From contig JAQIBJ010000003.1 of NCBI GenBank assembly GCA_027859085.1, positions 1-34,750 on the forward strand: a DNA stretch of 34,750 nucleotides, given 5' to 3'. Of this stretch, positions 1-9,773 are shown one piece after another. The translations under genes and the position numbers were made by a program. This stretch comes from Mycoplasmatota bacterium. Its GTDB lineage: Bacteria; Bacillota_I; Bacilli_A; Izemoplasmatales; Hujiaoplasmataceae. The stretch's first letter is position 1. Each line of letters begins with the position of its first letter. The notes below the pieces were generated by a model. It made no database searches, had not been told where the DNA came from, and saw only the letters and a program-made list of their open reading frames with translations.

Positions 1-1442
1 GAAATACTATTTAAATACTCTAATTGCTTGCTGTTTTCAACACCTTCCACGACAACTTCCATTTTAAGATTGGACGCCAACTCAATGATTGATTTGATGA
101 TTTCTTTATCTTTTTTATACGGAATCATACCATCCACAAATGATTTATCGATCTTCAATAAATCAAAATCAATCTTTTGTAAATAAGTCATCGAAGAATA
201 CCCAGTACCAAAATCATCTATAGATAATTTTATACCAAGTTCATGCAAGTCTTTCAACTTTTTATTTAAATCAAAAGTAGAATCTATAAAAATACTCTCA
301 GTTAATTCTAATGTTAAGAAATCAGTATTAATCTTAGTATCTTTAATCACCTCTTTAACAACATTAAGAAAACCAGGTTGTAATAATTGGATTAATGACA
401 CGTTAACACTCATCATAAATTCTCGGTTAAAGCGCTCTTTTAAAGCAACTTGAGCTTCACATGATTTTTTTAAAATATGATTACCTAATGGCACAATCAT
501 ATAATTCTTTTCAGCGCTATTAATAAAAATATCTGGACTCACATCACCAACAACTGGTGAAGTCCATCTTGCTAAAGATTCAAAACCATAGATTTCGTGA
601 TTCATATCTACAATTGGTTGAAATTTTAAATGTATTTCATCGTCCTCAACTGCTTTTGATAATTGTTCGGTAATCTCGACATCATAAACCACTTCATCGG
701 TCATCTTTTCATCGTAAAAAATGGTTTGCTTTTCAGATGTTAATTTTGTTCTATATAAAGACAATTCGCATTTCCTTAATAAACCATCTAATTCTAAGCT
801 GTCTTTTGGATAGACAGAAATTCCTGCGCCTACCAAGGTATCTGGTTTAATGCTCTTAACAACTTTTGATGATTTAAAATATGAAATAACCTCACTGATG
901 GTTTCCTTAATATCATCTAAATTGTTGTACTCAGTAATGATATAACCAATTTCGTTTTCAGAAAAAGAAAATAAGATGTTTTGATCATTTGTTTTTTCAG
1001 TCAAACGTCTTGCCAACTCTCTCATCATCTCATCAGCCATTTCTTGACTCTTTATAATCGATATTTCTTTATAATCATCCAATTGGAACAAACATAAAGC
1101 GGCTTTTTTTTGATGGATAAAAATTGTTTGATTAACATATTCTCTAATGGTTTTTCTTTTATCCAATCCTGTAATTGGATCAAAATCCAAAAACGCATCT
1201 GATATTTGACTTACATTATTTATATATAATCCGATTTTTTTACTTAACCAAATCAAAATAATTAAATTCATTAAATATAAACCACTATAAATACTCAAAA
1301 ACATTATCATTTGGCGAATTTCTAATTGTTCTCTTAAGAAGATAACAAAAAGAGTCATTAAAACAATATAAGCAAACAATAAAGCATTTATATAAATGGT
1401 TAATTTAAACATACGCTTATTTGATATGGTATCTTTTTTCAT
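1..1442 (-). CDS. Membrane GGDEF(degenerate)-EAL protein, c-di-GMP phosphodiesterase, C-terminus cut by window
   Basis: About 480 residues are visible; the C-terminal end lies outside the window. Two hydrophobic segments (about residues 10-35 and 45-65) are followed by a GGDEF-like domain in which the signature reads FSENE, so cyclase activity is unlikely. The EAL domain follows and keeps its key residues: QPIVD, then ESL in place of EAL (the metal-binding Glu is kept), VNVS, LTES, DDFGTG, LKIDKSF and VVEGVEN. The family hydrolyses c-di-GMP to pGpG at the membrane, so I infer an active phosphodiesterase, perhaps tuned by the dead GGDEF domain. The ATG lies 1 nt after the stop of the giant surface-protein gene with no good ribosome site of its own, which suggests translational coupling and a role in controlling adhesion. 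Confidence 0.9.
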   Translation of the reverse strand, partial: MKKDTISNKRMFKLTIYINALLFAYIVLMTLFVIFLREQLEIRQMIMFLSIYSGLYLMNLIILIWLSKKIGLYINNVSQISDAFLDFDPITGLDKRKTIREYVNQTIFIHQKKAALCLFQLDDYKEISIIKSQEMADEMMRELARRLTEKTNDQNILFSFSENEIGYIITEYNNLDDIKETISEVISYFKSSKVVKSIKPDTLVGAGISVYPKDSLELDGLLRKCELSLYRTKLTSEKQTIFYDEKMTDEVVYDVEITEQLSKAVEDDEIHLKFQPIVDMNHEIYGFESLARWTSPVVGDVSPDIFINSAEKNYMIVPLGNHILKKSCEAQVALKERFNREFMMSVNVSLIQLLQPGFLNVVKEVIKDTKINTDFLTLELTESIFIDSTFDLNKKLKDLHELGIKLSIDDFGTGYSSMTYLQKIDFDLLKIDKSFVDGMIPYKKDKEIIKSIIELASNLKMEVVVEGVENSKQLEYLNSI

Positions 1443-1443
1443 C

Positions 1444-4400
1444 TTACTCATCATTGTTTCCCCACGATCTGATAAAGTCAAATAATCCATATGGCATATC
1501 TGTTGTTGGATTTGTTGTTGGATAAATATAGATATTAAATGCTCTTGTTCTCATATGAATCGATTGTTCAATATAATAGTATTTACCCTGTAATTCAGGA
1601 TCATAATCATTAGCATCATTTAATATATAAGCATCCTCTCCAATAACAAATTCAATGTCATAAGCATAAATATCGTTTAGATATTGGTCTAATGGTAAAT
1701 CTAAACTGAATGAATAATAGTTGGATTTATTACGACCAAAACGATAACTATAAATATCTGATGCTGGATAATAGAACTGTAATATTTTATTATTTAATCC
1801 TAATACTTCAGTGAAATCAGGGTAATCTATTGGATCAGTTACGCCATAAACATCATTACGCCCATCAGTTAATAAGTTTTGAACATTAATGATTATCAAT
1901 TCATCACTTAATTCTAGTGATTCATTAGCGAGCACACAATTTGTCTGTGAACTATCCGAACAATAATAGATATCAAATATAAATGTTACGTTATAAATGA
2001 CATCTGACACAGATATATCATAATAAACACTATTGTTTTCGTTTTCGGAAGTCACCCTATAACGAATAACAGCTTCTGTTTCTTGTCCTGTAACCGGATC
2101 ACTTGTAAAGTTTTCACTAAGTAGAGCTTTATCATCTTGAGAAGAGTTTTGGCCAACCTCAACTGACCATTCCCAATCAGTTCCATTCCAAATTCTTTTT
2201 GAAATAGTCGCACCTAAAGGTAATGAATCGAAGAAATATGGTTGATAAGAATCAAGCGGTATATTACTAACTCTACCCTCAATACTAAAGTACTGATATC
2301 CATCTTCTTCTGCACCATCATAATCAAAACCGTTAAAATATGCTTTAGGATCATAAATTGGATTTGGGACTAAATCTCCATTTGCATCAATGATATTGAT
2401 TTCAGGGTATAAAGTTTCGGTTTCTATTTGTGAAAATACTAAATCAGAGAAATAAGCATTCTGCCCTTCTATTTTGGTGATTTCTAAATATGTGCCTGAC
2501 TCAGTTCTAATATCTACAGTCCCAACACCACCATTTCGGACATATAATATTTCGAATTGATAAGTACCTGGTAATGTGTCAATAGACATATCAATTTCTA
2601 AATATTCTGAAAATTGATAAGTAATCCCTGTGATTTCCTCAGGTAAATATGCTACATCATTGGAATCTGTTCCCGTCACATTAATTGTGAAAACCGTGCT
2701 AGGATCTCCATAATTAAAGACACCTTCTTCTACCAAGGGTTTATCAAATCCTAAATCCACTCTAAATTCAGTTAGTTCTGTTTCTCTTATCGCAAAAACA
2801 TTATCAATATCTACAAAGTTATCATTTTTTTGGACGAATTCTACAGATATTTCTCTTTCAGTCAATGTATGATAATAAGTTATTATAGAACCATCTTCTG
2901 CTTGTAAATCATATTCTAATTGATAGCTTCTATAGCCATTTGTATAAGAACTTCCCATTAACTCCGCTCTAATTATTTCTGAAAAACCTGATATTTCTAA
3001 AGAACCAGAGTTCATATAAGATACATTATAGTTTGACGATAAATAACTATCAGTGTTCGGTACTTCTGTTATGTTAAACAAGGCACCATTTTCAGGGGTT
3101 AATATTTCACCCAAATGAATATATGAAGTAAAGGTTGTTGATATATTCTCAGGAACTGAATCAATTTCAGAATAATAGGTAAAATCCAATAATTCTTTAT
3201 TAGGCGAAGGTGCTTTATCAAAATCAATTCGATAAGTATATGAAACTGGATAATAACTGTATTCTAAATAATAGTCTCCTGCTTTGATATCTGAACTAAG
3301 ATCAAAGGTGATTGAATAATAATAATTATTGAAAGGAACTGTATCAATATCATAATACTGTTCATCAACAATCGTTCCATCATAATATTTTAAAACAAAG
3401 TAATTCTTAAAATCATAATCATCTTCAAATAGATAATTGTAATCGACAAAATTCAAGGTTAGGGTACCATTGTAATTCACATCACCTTCACCCCTTAAAT
3501 CAACCGTATAAGACGGTGTAATGTTTGTTGTTGAACCCCCATTAAAACTAACAGAATCCACACCTGTATAGTAACCCATTTGGGTAATATTTGGTAAAAA
3601 TTCAATATCTATTCGATAGTCTGAATAATAATTTGTATTTGAATAATCATAAACTCCATTTTCAGTATCCATCACAAAAGCTTCTGAATAAACACTGAAA
3701 TAACCGAGTGTATGAGTTTCAGAAGTGGTTATACTCTGACTTGGTAAAGTTACATCTAAAATTGCTTTTGTTGATGGAGATGTTGCGATATCAGTGTATC
3801 TTTCCAAATATAATGCATCTTGTAAAGCAGTTAAAGTTCCACCATATTCACTTGCTCTAATACCAATTAAGGCATTTGCTGATGTTAAGGCGTTGGTGAT
3901 TTCAAAACTTGCAGTTGTCTGTGTGTCTATAAAAGCTTCCATACTTATGGATATTGTAATGACCTGGTTTAGATAATCAATATCAGCTTGTTCAATAATG
4001 TTTGAACTACCATTAGTTTCTTCAAGCGAAAACTGTTGATTATCGACATCATCAATCATATTTGATTTATCATTAAATTCTGTTTGTCTTAATAAATTAT
4101 ACTGATCAACAACATCTTGATTTAGATTTAAAGTATCTGTGTTTGGTAATAAATGATATTCCTCATTTAATGAAATATCTTCTTCTTCATCAATTAATTC
4201 AATATCATAAATATTAATATTGTTCGGTAATACAAGCCCATAGGTTTCACCTGCAGTTGTTGATAAGACATACATACCATTTGGCCTAGGATTTGATCCT
4301 GTTGTTTGAAAACGGTCTGCTAAAAGACTCGCTTCTGCATAATAAATATATTCAGATAAAACAGAATTTGTTCTCATTTCAAAATTATCATCATACATAT

Positions 4401-7400
4401 ATTCAGTTGCCGAATCAGTTAACAATGGATCATTTGGATCTTCTGTAATCCAAGGAATATCTCTAGGACCCAAATACTGATTACCACTATTATAATAATA
4501 TAAGTCGCCCACAGAGTAACTTGAACCTGGTGGCGTAGATGAGTATGAAGTAATAGTTTCATAAAAATAATCATTGATTATTATTGAACTACGATAATTA
4601 CCTTGCTGCCAATAAGTATAAAAGACTTCTGTTACCGCTTCATAATCATGGTAATAAGTACCCCCGTCCTGAGTGTAACCTATATGATTCACTTCAATTA
4701 TTTCTTGAACTGCACCATACCCATTCCAATCCTCAGCGTATTCAAAACCAGAAAAAACAACTTGAGTTGTATCGTTATCTTTGGCAGAATAATAAATAGC
4801 ATCATTAAAGATAAAGAATCTTAAAGAACTTGAAAAATTATCAACTTGGTCTAAACGCCCAATTAAATCAATATTGGAATTAGCATTCACGATAAAGTCA
4901 AATGACCCACCATTTGATGTCATATATCCATTCAACCCTCTTTGCAAACGCCCAAAAATTCCCCCGAAAGCTCTTTTTCCAGCAGGTAACTCTCTAGACA
5001 TTGCAGTTGGATAAATAAAAGTATTACCATCACTCATATAATAATTCGTTAATTGAGTAGAATTTAATTTATCCTGAGTGATTAAATTATAATCTGCGTT
5101 ATCAATTGATTTAATATCTCCATAATTTACGGCGGTCGTAATATTTGTGACCGTTGTTATATTCCCTAGAGCATAAGTCGCACCAACAACACCCCCAGCA
5201 ACATCTGTTGAGGAGATGGTCCCATGATTTATCATTCGTTGCATATAAGATAATCCATAACCAATCACACCACCAGCGGCTGCATAAACAGGTGGTCTAT
5301 CATCAGTCCCATAAGTAGAATCATCTTGTAATCCCAAATCAGAATCCGAACGAGGATTCGATCCAACATATAGACTTGTTAAATTAATATATTTATACGA
5401 AGTAGAATAATAGCCGATTTGTGATGTAATGGCTGAAATATTACCAAAATTAAATCCATTCGATAAAATAGAATTTTGAATATCATCCACTAAACCAAGT
5501 GCTGAAGTAATACCACCTGATAAGGCTTCTTCGTATAAACTAACACCTAATACGCCACCAGCCCTCACAAATTCTTCAGCTTTTACAATCACATCACCAT
5601 TATTAGAACTGTCATATATGCGAGAATTTCCATCTAAAACAATAGCACTTACACCACCAGCAGCTATTCCAGCGGTATAATCACTCACTAGCCCAGCTAA
5701 AGTATCAGAAGTTTGAAATGTTGTTGTTCCGACTGTTGATGTATTTAAAATACTAATATGCCCTAGATTGGCTGAATCTTGAATAGAGCCTTTATTTAAC
5801 GTCGCTAAGCCACCTACAAATGTATTGTTGGTTCCATCAACACCATAAGTCGAGGCATCGTAGGTTGTTGTAATATTACCATAATTAATTGAATTGATAA
5901 TACCATAATTTGCAATTGGTTGATCCAAAGATTGGCTAGCTAAATGTAAATCTCCTGACTGGTTAATGTTTATAAAACCACTCACAAAAATATTCCCATA
6001 ACCACTGATATTAGCAAATATAATATTACCCTCATTTAAAGAATTTTGAATGTAATATGTATCAGCCAATACTTTGGCAAAACCAGCAATATATAATTGA
6101 TGACTTTGCATATCAATGTTCACAACACTAATATCTCCATAATTATGAACATTCATATAATTAACGTTACTATTACTAGAGAAAACAAATATATTTAAAT
6201 CATCATTTGCCGTTATACTTGATGAGCCCATATAGGTAATATCGCCATAATTGGCTGAATATTCAATGTTTAAATCATTAGTATCGTTTGTTTCAACAAA
6301 GCCAAAAGTACTGGTGTAAATTGCTGAATCATAGGTTATATCACCATAACTATAACTCCTTGAAACGGTCACATCATAATCACCCATATCATAAATCATT
6401 GATGCATAATTAAAATTAGTTGTTGTATACGCAGTGCCTGTCGTGTCATAGATAAAACTTGCCTGATTCGTCATTAAAGCAAGTTCAAAAGCACTATCAA
6501 AATCAGTGGTTCCTATACCACCACTAAATACATCTATTCTATTACTACTATAATTGTAAGATATATCACCCTCATTATAGAAATTCGCAAACTTAATACC
6601 TGTTTCATCTTCTAAGGTTGGAGCAACACCGCCGACTTGACCAAAAACACCACCTGCGTATTGTTGTCCGTTCAGTGAATCAGGTAAAGAAATATTTCTT
6701 AAAATAATATTTCCGCGATTGGTGACATTGGTCATTTCATGTTTAGCAGCTGTTGTATGATAAGAATAACCAATAACACCACCTGTATATACGTTTAATT
6801 CCGGTGACTCAGTTGCCAGATTAATTTCTGAAGAAGTACCTAAAGATGTAATTTGGTTATTGTTGACGACTTCGTTTAGAACTAATTTAGCGCTACCTGT
6901 TCTTCCAACAATACCACCAATAAAATAACTACCGACGATTGGAAGATTTGGATTAAATGTATGTTCATTAAAATCAATCAAACCATTATACGATGTTCTT
7001 TCTATACGGCCAGATGCTTCTCCCACAATGCCACCAAGACGTGTTGAGCCTAAATCATCATTTCCTAAAGTAATATCAACATCTACATACACATCTTCGA
7101 TTGCACCAGCAATCATTTCTCCAGCTATTCCTCCAATATAAGTATCGTATGAGTAAAAATCACTTGATGATCCAAGTGTTATTTGAGAATCTATAAAGTT
7201 CAAATCTTTTATTAATGAACCATTACCCAATACGCTAAATAGTCCTGCATATAGTTTGGAATTATATGTCACATAATCATTAATTATTAAATTATATATA
7301 TAATAGTGTTCACTATTATCAATGGCTTGTGCATTGGTTCCAATAAAATGACCATTAAAGGTTGTATCTGGTGTTTGATAAGCACCTGGAGACAATACGC

Positions 7401-8724
7401 TCATGTCAATATTATTAGTTAATTTAAAATTCGAGTCTGCAAATTGGTTGCCATTTATAACCGTATTAAAGAGTAATAATTTAGAAATGAATGCCAAGTC
7501 TCTTGCAGTTGATATTTGATAATATCCGTCCGTATTGTCATAAACTAACCCTTTTAACAATGGATATCCATCATCCGGATAGAAAAACCAATTTCCTAAA
7601 CTTAATGTCGATTGATCTGACTTCATTAAACTTGTCGTTTCATCAATACCATTCACAGGTGCATCAATCAAAAATACGGATGTCCCTACCGCAACTTCGG
7701 ATAAATAAACATTTTTATCATATACCAAATGACTGATGTTTCCTGAATTGGTTATGTATAAAGGTTCTACAGTGAATTTATTGATATAGTTTCCATTCAC
7801 GACGACTTTTGATGTGTAATAACTATTAGAAAAATTACCCATATTAGTATGAACGATACCAGCTGCTTCAAAATCTACTGAACTACTTCCAACTCTATAT
7901 CTTATACCCGCTTCAGTCACGTCTTCTCTATTATCAATAACATAAACATGATCAACTATACCACCAACAGAGTTTTCGCCAACCACATTAGCCAGTTGAG
8001 TTAAAGCTGTATTTACTTCTAATAACTCTATATTAGGATTAATTAAACCAAAGTTCTTTATTGTCCCTTCATTGTAGGTAAACATTGCATAATAGCTAGC
8101 AATCGGTGTTTTGATGACTTCTTCACCTAGCAGTTCTTCATAAACAAAGTCTGAATACCCCCCTAAATATAAGTTTTGTATCTCAAAACCTTGTCCATCA
8201 AATGTTCCGGTAAAAATGTTGCTATAACTATTAGAACTTATGTCTGAAAAATCATATCCAATTGGTAAAAATGCTTTTGATTTCATCACTGAATAATCAA
8301 TATCTCTACCCAACACATAATCTAAAGACAACAAATAATTCACTTTATTCGCCATTTCTGCATCCGCAGAATCATAGACATTATAAAAAGAAACATCTAT
8401 AGAAAATTGATACAATTCATCAGCGGTATCAAAACGTATAAATTGAATACCCACTAAATCATTATTTATTTCAGTTGCATTTAAACTTGTTATAAAAATA
8501 TTATGCAAACCACTATATGATAGATAATCATCACTGGACGTAAAGGTTTGTGGCGTTTTTTCCCAATCATATGTGCCATTAAAACTCATATCTTGATATT
8601 GAATTCGATTATTTTCATGACTAAATGCTTCTGATTTAACGATAAATGCTAATAAACCAAAAACAAAAATAGTAGTGATGATAATGACCAAACTATGTTT
8701 CATATATGCCATTAATTTATTCAT
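1444..8724 (-). CDS. Giant secreted GLUG-repeat surface protein (2426 aa)
   Basis: The chosen ATG at 8724 lies 9 nt after GGAGG and overlaps the upstream stop as TAATG. The N-terminus is a signal peptide: a short basic start, a hydrophobic core of about 20 residues, and a likely cut near KSEA. FTGTFDGQG (about residue 185) and a similar stretch near 460 are typical lead-ins to GLUG repeats. Up to about residue 1260 there are many GGIVG, GGVIG, GGVFG and GGIFG motifs and many NYGDI, NEGNI or NHGTI turns, which suggests a right-handed beta-helix stalk. The last 1100 residues are Tyr/Asp/Ser-rich and look like stacked beta-sandwich domains. Cysteine is almost absent; the only pair I noticed is in a C-x7-C near the C-terminus. 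No LPXTG or C-terminal membrane anchor is seen, so surface attachment is unexplained. Adhesin or matrix protein is an inference. Confidence 0.85.
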   Translation of the reverse strand: MNKLMAYMKHSLVIIITTIFVFGLLAFIVKSEAFSHENNRIQYQDMSFNGTYDWEKTPQTFTSSDDYLSYSGLHNIFITSLNATEINNDLVGIQFIRFDTADELYQFSIDVSFYNVYDSADAEMANKVNYLLSLDYVLGRDIDYSVMKSKAFLPIGYDFSDISSNSYSNIFTGTFDGQGFEIQNLYLGGYSDFVYEELLGEEVIKTPIASYYAMFTYNEGTIKNFGLINPNIELLEVNTALTQLANVVGENSVGGIVDHVYVIDNREDVTEAGIRYRVGSSSVDFEAAGIVHTNMGNFSNSYYTSKVVVNGNYINKFTVEPLYITNSGNISHLVYDKNVYLSEVAVGTSVFLIDAPVNGIDETTSLMKSDQSTLSLGNWFFYPDDGYPLLKGLVYDNTDGYYQISTARDLAFISKLLLFNTVINGNQFADSNFKLTNNIDMSVLSPGAYQTPDTTFNGHFIGTNAQAIDNSEHYYIYNLIINDYVTYNSKLYAGLFSVLGNGSLIKDLNFIDSQITLGSSSDFYSYDTYIGGIAGEMIAGAIEDVYVDVDITLGNDDLGSTRLGGIVGEASGRIERTSYNGLIDFNEHTFNPNLPIVGSYFIGGIVGRTGSAKLVLNEVVNNNQITSLGTSSEINLATESPELNVYTGGVIGYSYHTTAAKHEMTNVTNRGNIILRNISLPDSLNGQQYAGGVFGQVGGVAPTLEDETGIKFANFYNEGDISYNYSSNRIDVFSGGIGTTDFDSAFELALMTNQASFIYDTTGTAYTTTNFNYASMIYDMGDYDVTVSRSYSYGDITYDSAIYTSTFGFVETNDTNDLNIEYSANYGDITYMGSSSITANDDLNIFVFSSNSNVNYMNVHNYGDISVVNIDMQSHQLYIAGFAKVLADTYYIQNSLNEGNIIFANISGYGNIFVSGFININQSGDLHLASQSLDQPIANYGIINSINYGNITTTYDASTYGVDGTNNTFVGGLATLNKGSIQDSANLGHISILNTSTVGTTTFQTSDTLAGLVSDYTAGIAAGGVSAIVLDGNSRIYDSSNNGDVIVKAEEFVRAGGVLGVSLYEEALSGGITSALGLVDDIQNSILSNGFNFGNISAITSQIGYYSTSYKYINLTSLYVGSNPRSDSDLGLQDDSTYGTDDRPPVYAAAGGVIGYGLSYMQRMINHGTISSTDVAGGVVGATYALGNITTVTNITTAVNYGDIKSIDNADYNLITQDKLNSTQLTNYYMSDGNTFIYPTAMSRELPAGKRAFGGIFGRLQRGLNGYMTSNGGSFDFIVNANSNIDLIGRLDQVDNFSSSLRFFIFNDAIYYSAKDNDTTQVVFSGFEYAEDWNGYGAVQEIIEVNHIGYTQDGGTYYHDYEAVTEVFYTYWQQGNYRSSIIINDYFYETITSYSSTPPGSSYSVGDLYYYNSGNQYLGPRDIPWITEDPNDPLLTDSATEYMYDDNFEMRTNSVLSEYIYYAEASLLADRFQTTGSNPRPNGMYVLSTTAGETYGLVLPNNINIYDIELIDEEEDISLNEEYHLLPNTDTLNLNQDVVDQYNLLRQTEFNDKSNMIDDVDNQQFSLEETNGSSNIIEQADIDYLNQVITISISMEAFIDTQTTASFEITNALTSANALIGIRASEYGGTLTALQDALYLERYTDIATSPSTKAILDVTLPSQSITTSETHTLGYFSVYSEAFVMDTENGVYDYSNTNYYSDYRIDIEFLPNITQMGYYTGVDSVSFNGGSTTNITPSYTVDLRGEGDVNYNGTLTLNFVDYNYLFEDDYDFKNYFVLKYYDGTIVDEQYYDIDTVPFNNYYYSITFDLSSDIKAGDYYLEYSYYPVSYTYRIDFDKAPSPNKELLDFTYYSEIDSVPENISTTFTSYIHLGEILTPENGALFNITEVPNTDSYLSSNYNVSYMNSGSLEISGFSEIIRAELMGSSYTNGYRSYQLEYDLQAEDGSIITYYHTLTEREISVEFVQKNDNFVDIDNVFAIRETELTEFRVDLGFDKPLVEEGVFNYGDPSTVFTINVTGTDSNDVAYLPEEITGITYQFSEYLEIDMSIDTLPGTYQFEILYVRNGGVGTVDIRTESGTYLEITKIEGQNAYFSDLVFSQIETETLYPEINIIDANGDLVPNPIYDPKAYFNGFDYDGAEEDGYQYFSIEGRVSNIPLDSYQPYFFDSLPLGATISKRIWNGTDWEWSVEVGQNSSQDDKALLSENFTSDPVTGQETEAVIRYRVTSENENNSVYYDISVSDVIYNVTFIFDIYYCSDSSQTNCVLANESLELSDELIIINVQNLLTDGRNDVYGVTDPIDYPDFTEVLGLNNKILQFYYPASDIYSYRFGRNKSNYYSFSLDLPLDQYLNDIYAYDIEFVIGEDAYILNDANDYDPELQGKYYYIEQSIHMRTRAFNIYIYPTTNPTTDMPYGLFDFIRSWGNNDE

Positions 8725-9413
8725 TACCATACACCTCCCCAAGGTGGTGTATCTAATCCCCAAACATTCTCAGGTCCATCAACACTTTGAACAGCTTCTA
8801 TTGAAAAAGCCAATTGTAATGAGTAACCTGGTCCTCTTGTTTCATAGTTTTCATTTGCAAAGTATGAATCCACCAAATTAATAGTTAAAGGCGTCGTTTC
8901 ATTAATTCTTTTTACTGGATTTTGATAATATAAATAATTATCAAAAGTTCGGTTGTCATACCAACCAGTAAAATCATAGTTTAATTGAACAGCTTCCTCA
9001 TATAAAACCGATAATTCATTGGTATTTCCTGAAATATCTGTATAGATAAACGTTAATTGTTCAAAAATTATAATTCTAAAATAAGTATCTATACTACTAT
9101 TTACATCAATACTAATTCTTAAATCTTCTACAAAGTAATCAGCATTATTACTAGTAATATTAACGTAGTAGACACCCGGTTTGGTGATGTTATTTGATTC
9201 ATCAATGACCACTTCTTGTGCAGGCACTTGACCTAGAACAGCGTCTTCAAAAAAAACATTTATATCCACATCAACAAGACCCATCTGACTATTATAATGA
9301 ACATTTTCTTGTTGGGTAAACCAAGCATAAGAAATAAAAACAAAGGCAGAAATAACAATTAATAATAAAAAAACACTTAAAACAAAATAATTTTTCTTTA
9401 TTCTTTTAATCAT
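8724..9413 (-). CDS. Secreted TasA/camelysin-like protein with SipW-type signal sequence
   Basis: 229 residues. The N-terminus has a basic start, a long hydrophobic stretch and then SYAWFT (about residues 28-33). This resembles the A(Y/W)FT motif after the signal peptide of SipW-processed matrix proteins (TasA, CalY). The following DVDINVFFEDA and the alternating beta-strand pattern up to the acidic, Trp-rich C-terminus fit a TasA-type jelly-roll, though overall similarity cannot be measured by eye. A strong site (AGGAGG) precedes the ATG. It is the first gene of the operon, and its stop overlaps the giant gene's ATG. I infer an exported matrix or fibre subunit acting with the giant protein. 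No SipW peptidase gene is in the window. Confidence 0.55.
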   Translation of the reverse strand: MIKRIKKNYFVLSVFLLLIVISAFVFISYAWFTQQENVHYNSQMGLVDVDINVFFEDAVLGQVPAQEVVIDESNNITKPGVYYVNITSNNADYFVEDLRISIDVNSSIDTYFRIIIFEQLTFIYTDISGNTNELSVLYEEAVQLNYDFTGWYDNRTFDNYLYYQNPVKRINETTPLTINLVDSYFANENYETRGPGYSLQLAFSIEAVQSVDGPENVWGLDTPPWGGVW

Positions 9414-9445
9414 TATTATTACCTCCTTCTAAAATATATATGAGT

Positions 9446-9547
9446 AAAACAGCGTGAATAACAAAAATGCCCTCATCTCCATGACAATGGCAAATGGTTG
9501 CCATCCCGTGAAGGTATAGAGCGAAATGTCTAAAAATACGCTATTTT
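9446..9547 (-). ncRNA. Structured 5' leader element, possible cis-regulatory RNA of unknown class
   Basis: On the minus strand a 10-bp closing stem pairs AAAAUAGCGU (9547-9538) with ACGCUGUUUU (9455-9446), with one U-G pair. Inside it, CUUCA (9513-9509) can pair with UGGAG (9481-9477). Within that, AUGGCAA and UUGCCAU form a 7-bp hairpin with a CCAU loop (9504-9487). The element lies between the promoter and the ribosome site of the surface operon, in a leader of about 150 nt. It does not show the conserved bases of the c-di-GMP-I, c-di-GMP-II, SAM, TPP, purine or c-di-AMP riboswitches as I know them. Function is unknown. Confidence 0.45.
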
Positions 9548-9569
9548 CTTATATTATCATTATATCTTA

Positions 9570-9598
9570 ATTATACAAAAGCCATGAAACTCTGTCAA
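9570..9598 (-). promoter_or_regulatory. Consensus sigma-70/SigA promoter of the surface operon
   Basis: On the minus strand TTGACA (9598-9593), a 17-nt spacer and TATAAT (9575-9570) are perfect consensus. Transcription is expected to start near 9563, giving a leader of about 150 nt ahead of the ATG at 9413. Confidence 0.85.
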
Positions 9599-9711
9599 TA
9601 ATATTGTCACATATTAAAGGATAATACGAGTTATAATCTATATTTAAAATCTAAAATTTATTTAATATTTAATAATCTGCTTAATTTTAACGTTTTTAAA
9701 CAATCTTTTTA

Positions 9712-9740
9712 TTGTTTTTAACCTTAAAAAATGATATGAT
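9712..9740 (+). promoter_or_regulatory. Extended -10 promoter of the foldase gene
   Basis: TTGTTT (9712-9717), a 17-nt spacer and TATGAT (9735-9740), preceded by TGA, which makes an extended -10. AAGGAG lies before the ATG at 9774. The remaining 9599-9711 stretch between the divergent promoters is AT-rich and I see nothing else in it. Confidence 0.7.
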
Positions 9741-9773
9741 ATATATTGCGAAAATAATAAGGAGTGAGAAAAT

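Noticed and set aside
3794-4824. Short plus-strand reading frames inside the giant gene
   Set aside because: They are antisense shadows without ribosome sites or family features.
8725-8763. Longer start of the giant protein gene
   Set aside because: It would overlap the upstream gene by 40 nt and has no ribosome site; the ATG at 8724 has GGAGG and an intact signal peptide.
9446-9547. c-di-GMP riboswitch ahead of the surface operon
   Set aside because: The conserved blocks of class I (GACGCAAAGC-like) and class II are not present. Kept only as an unclassified structured leader.
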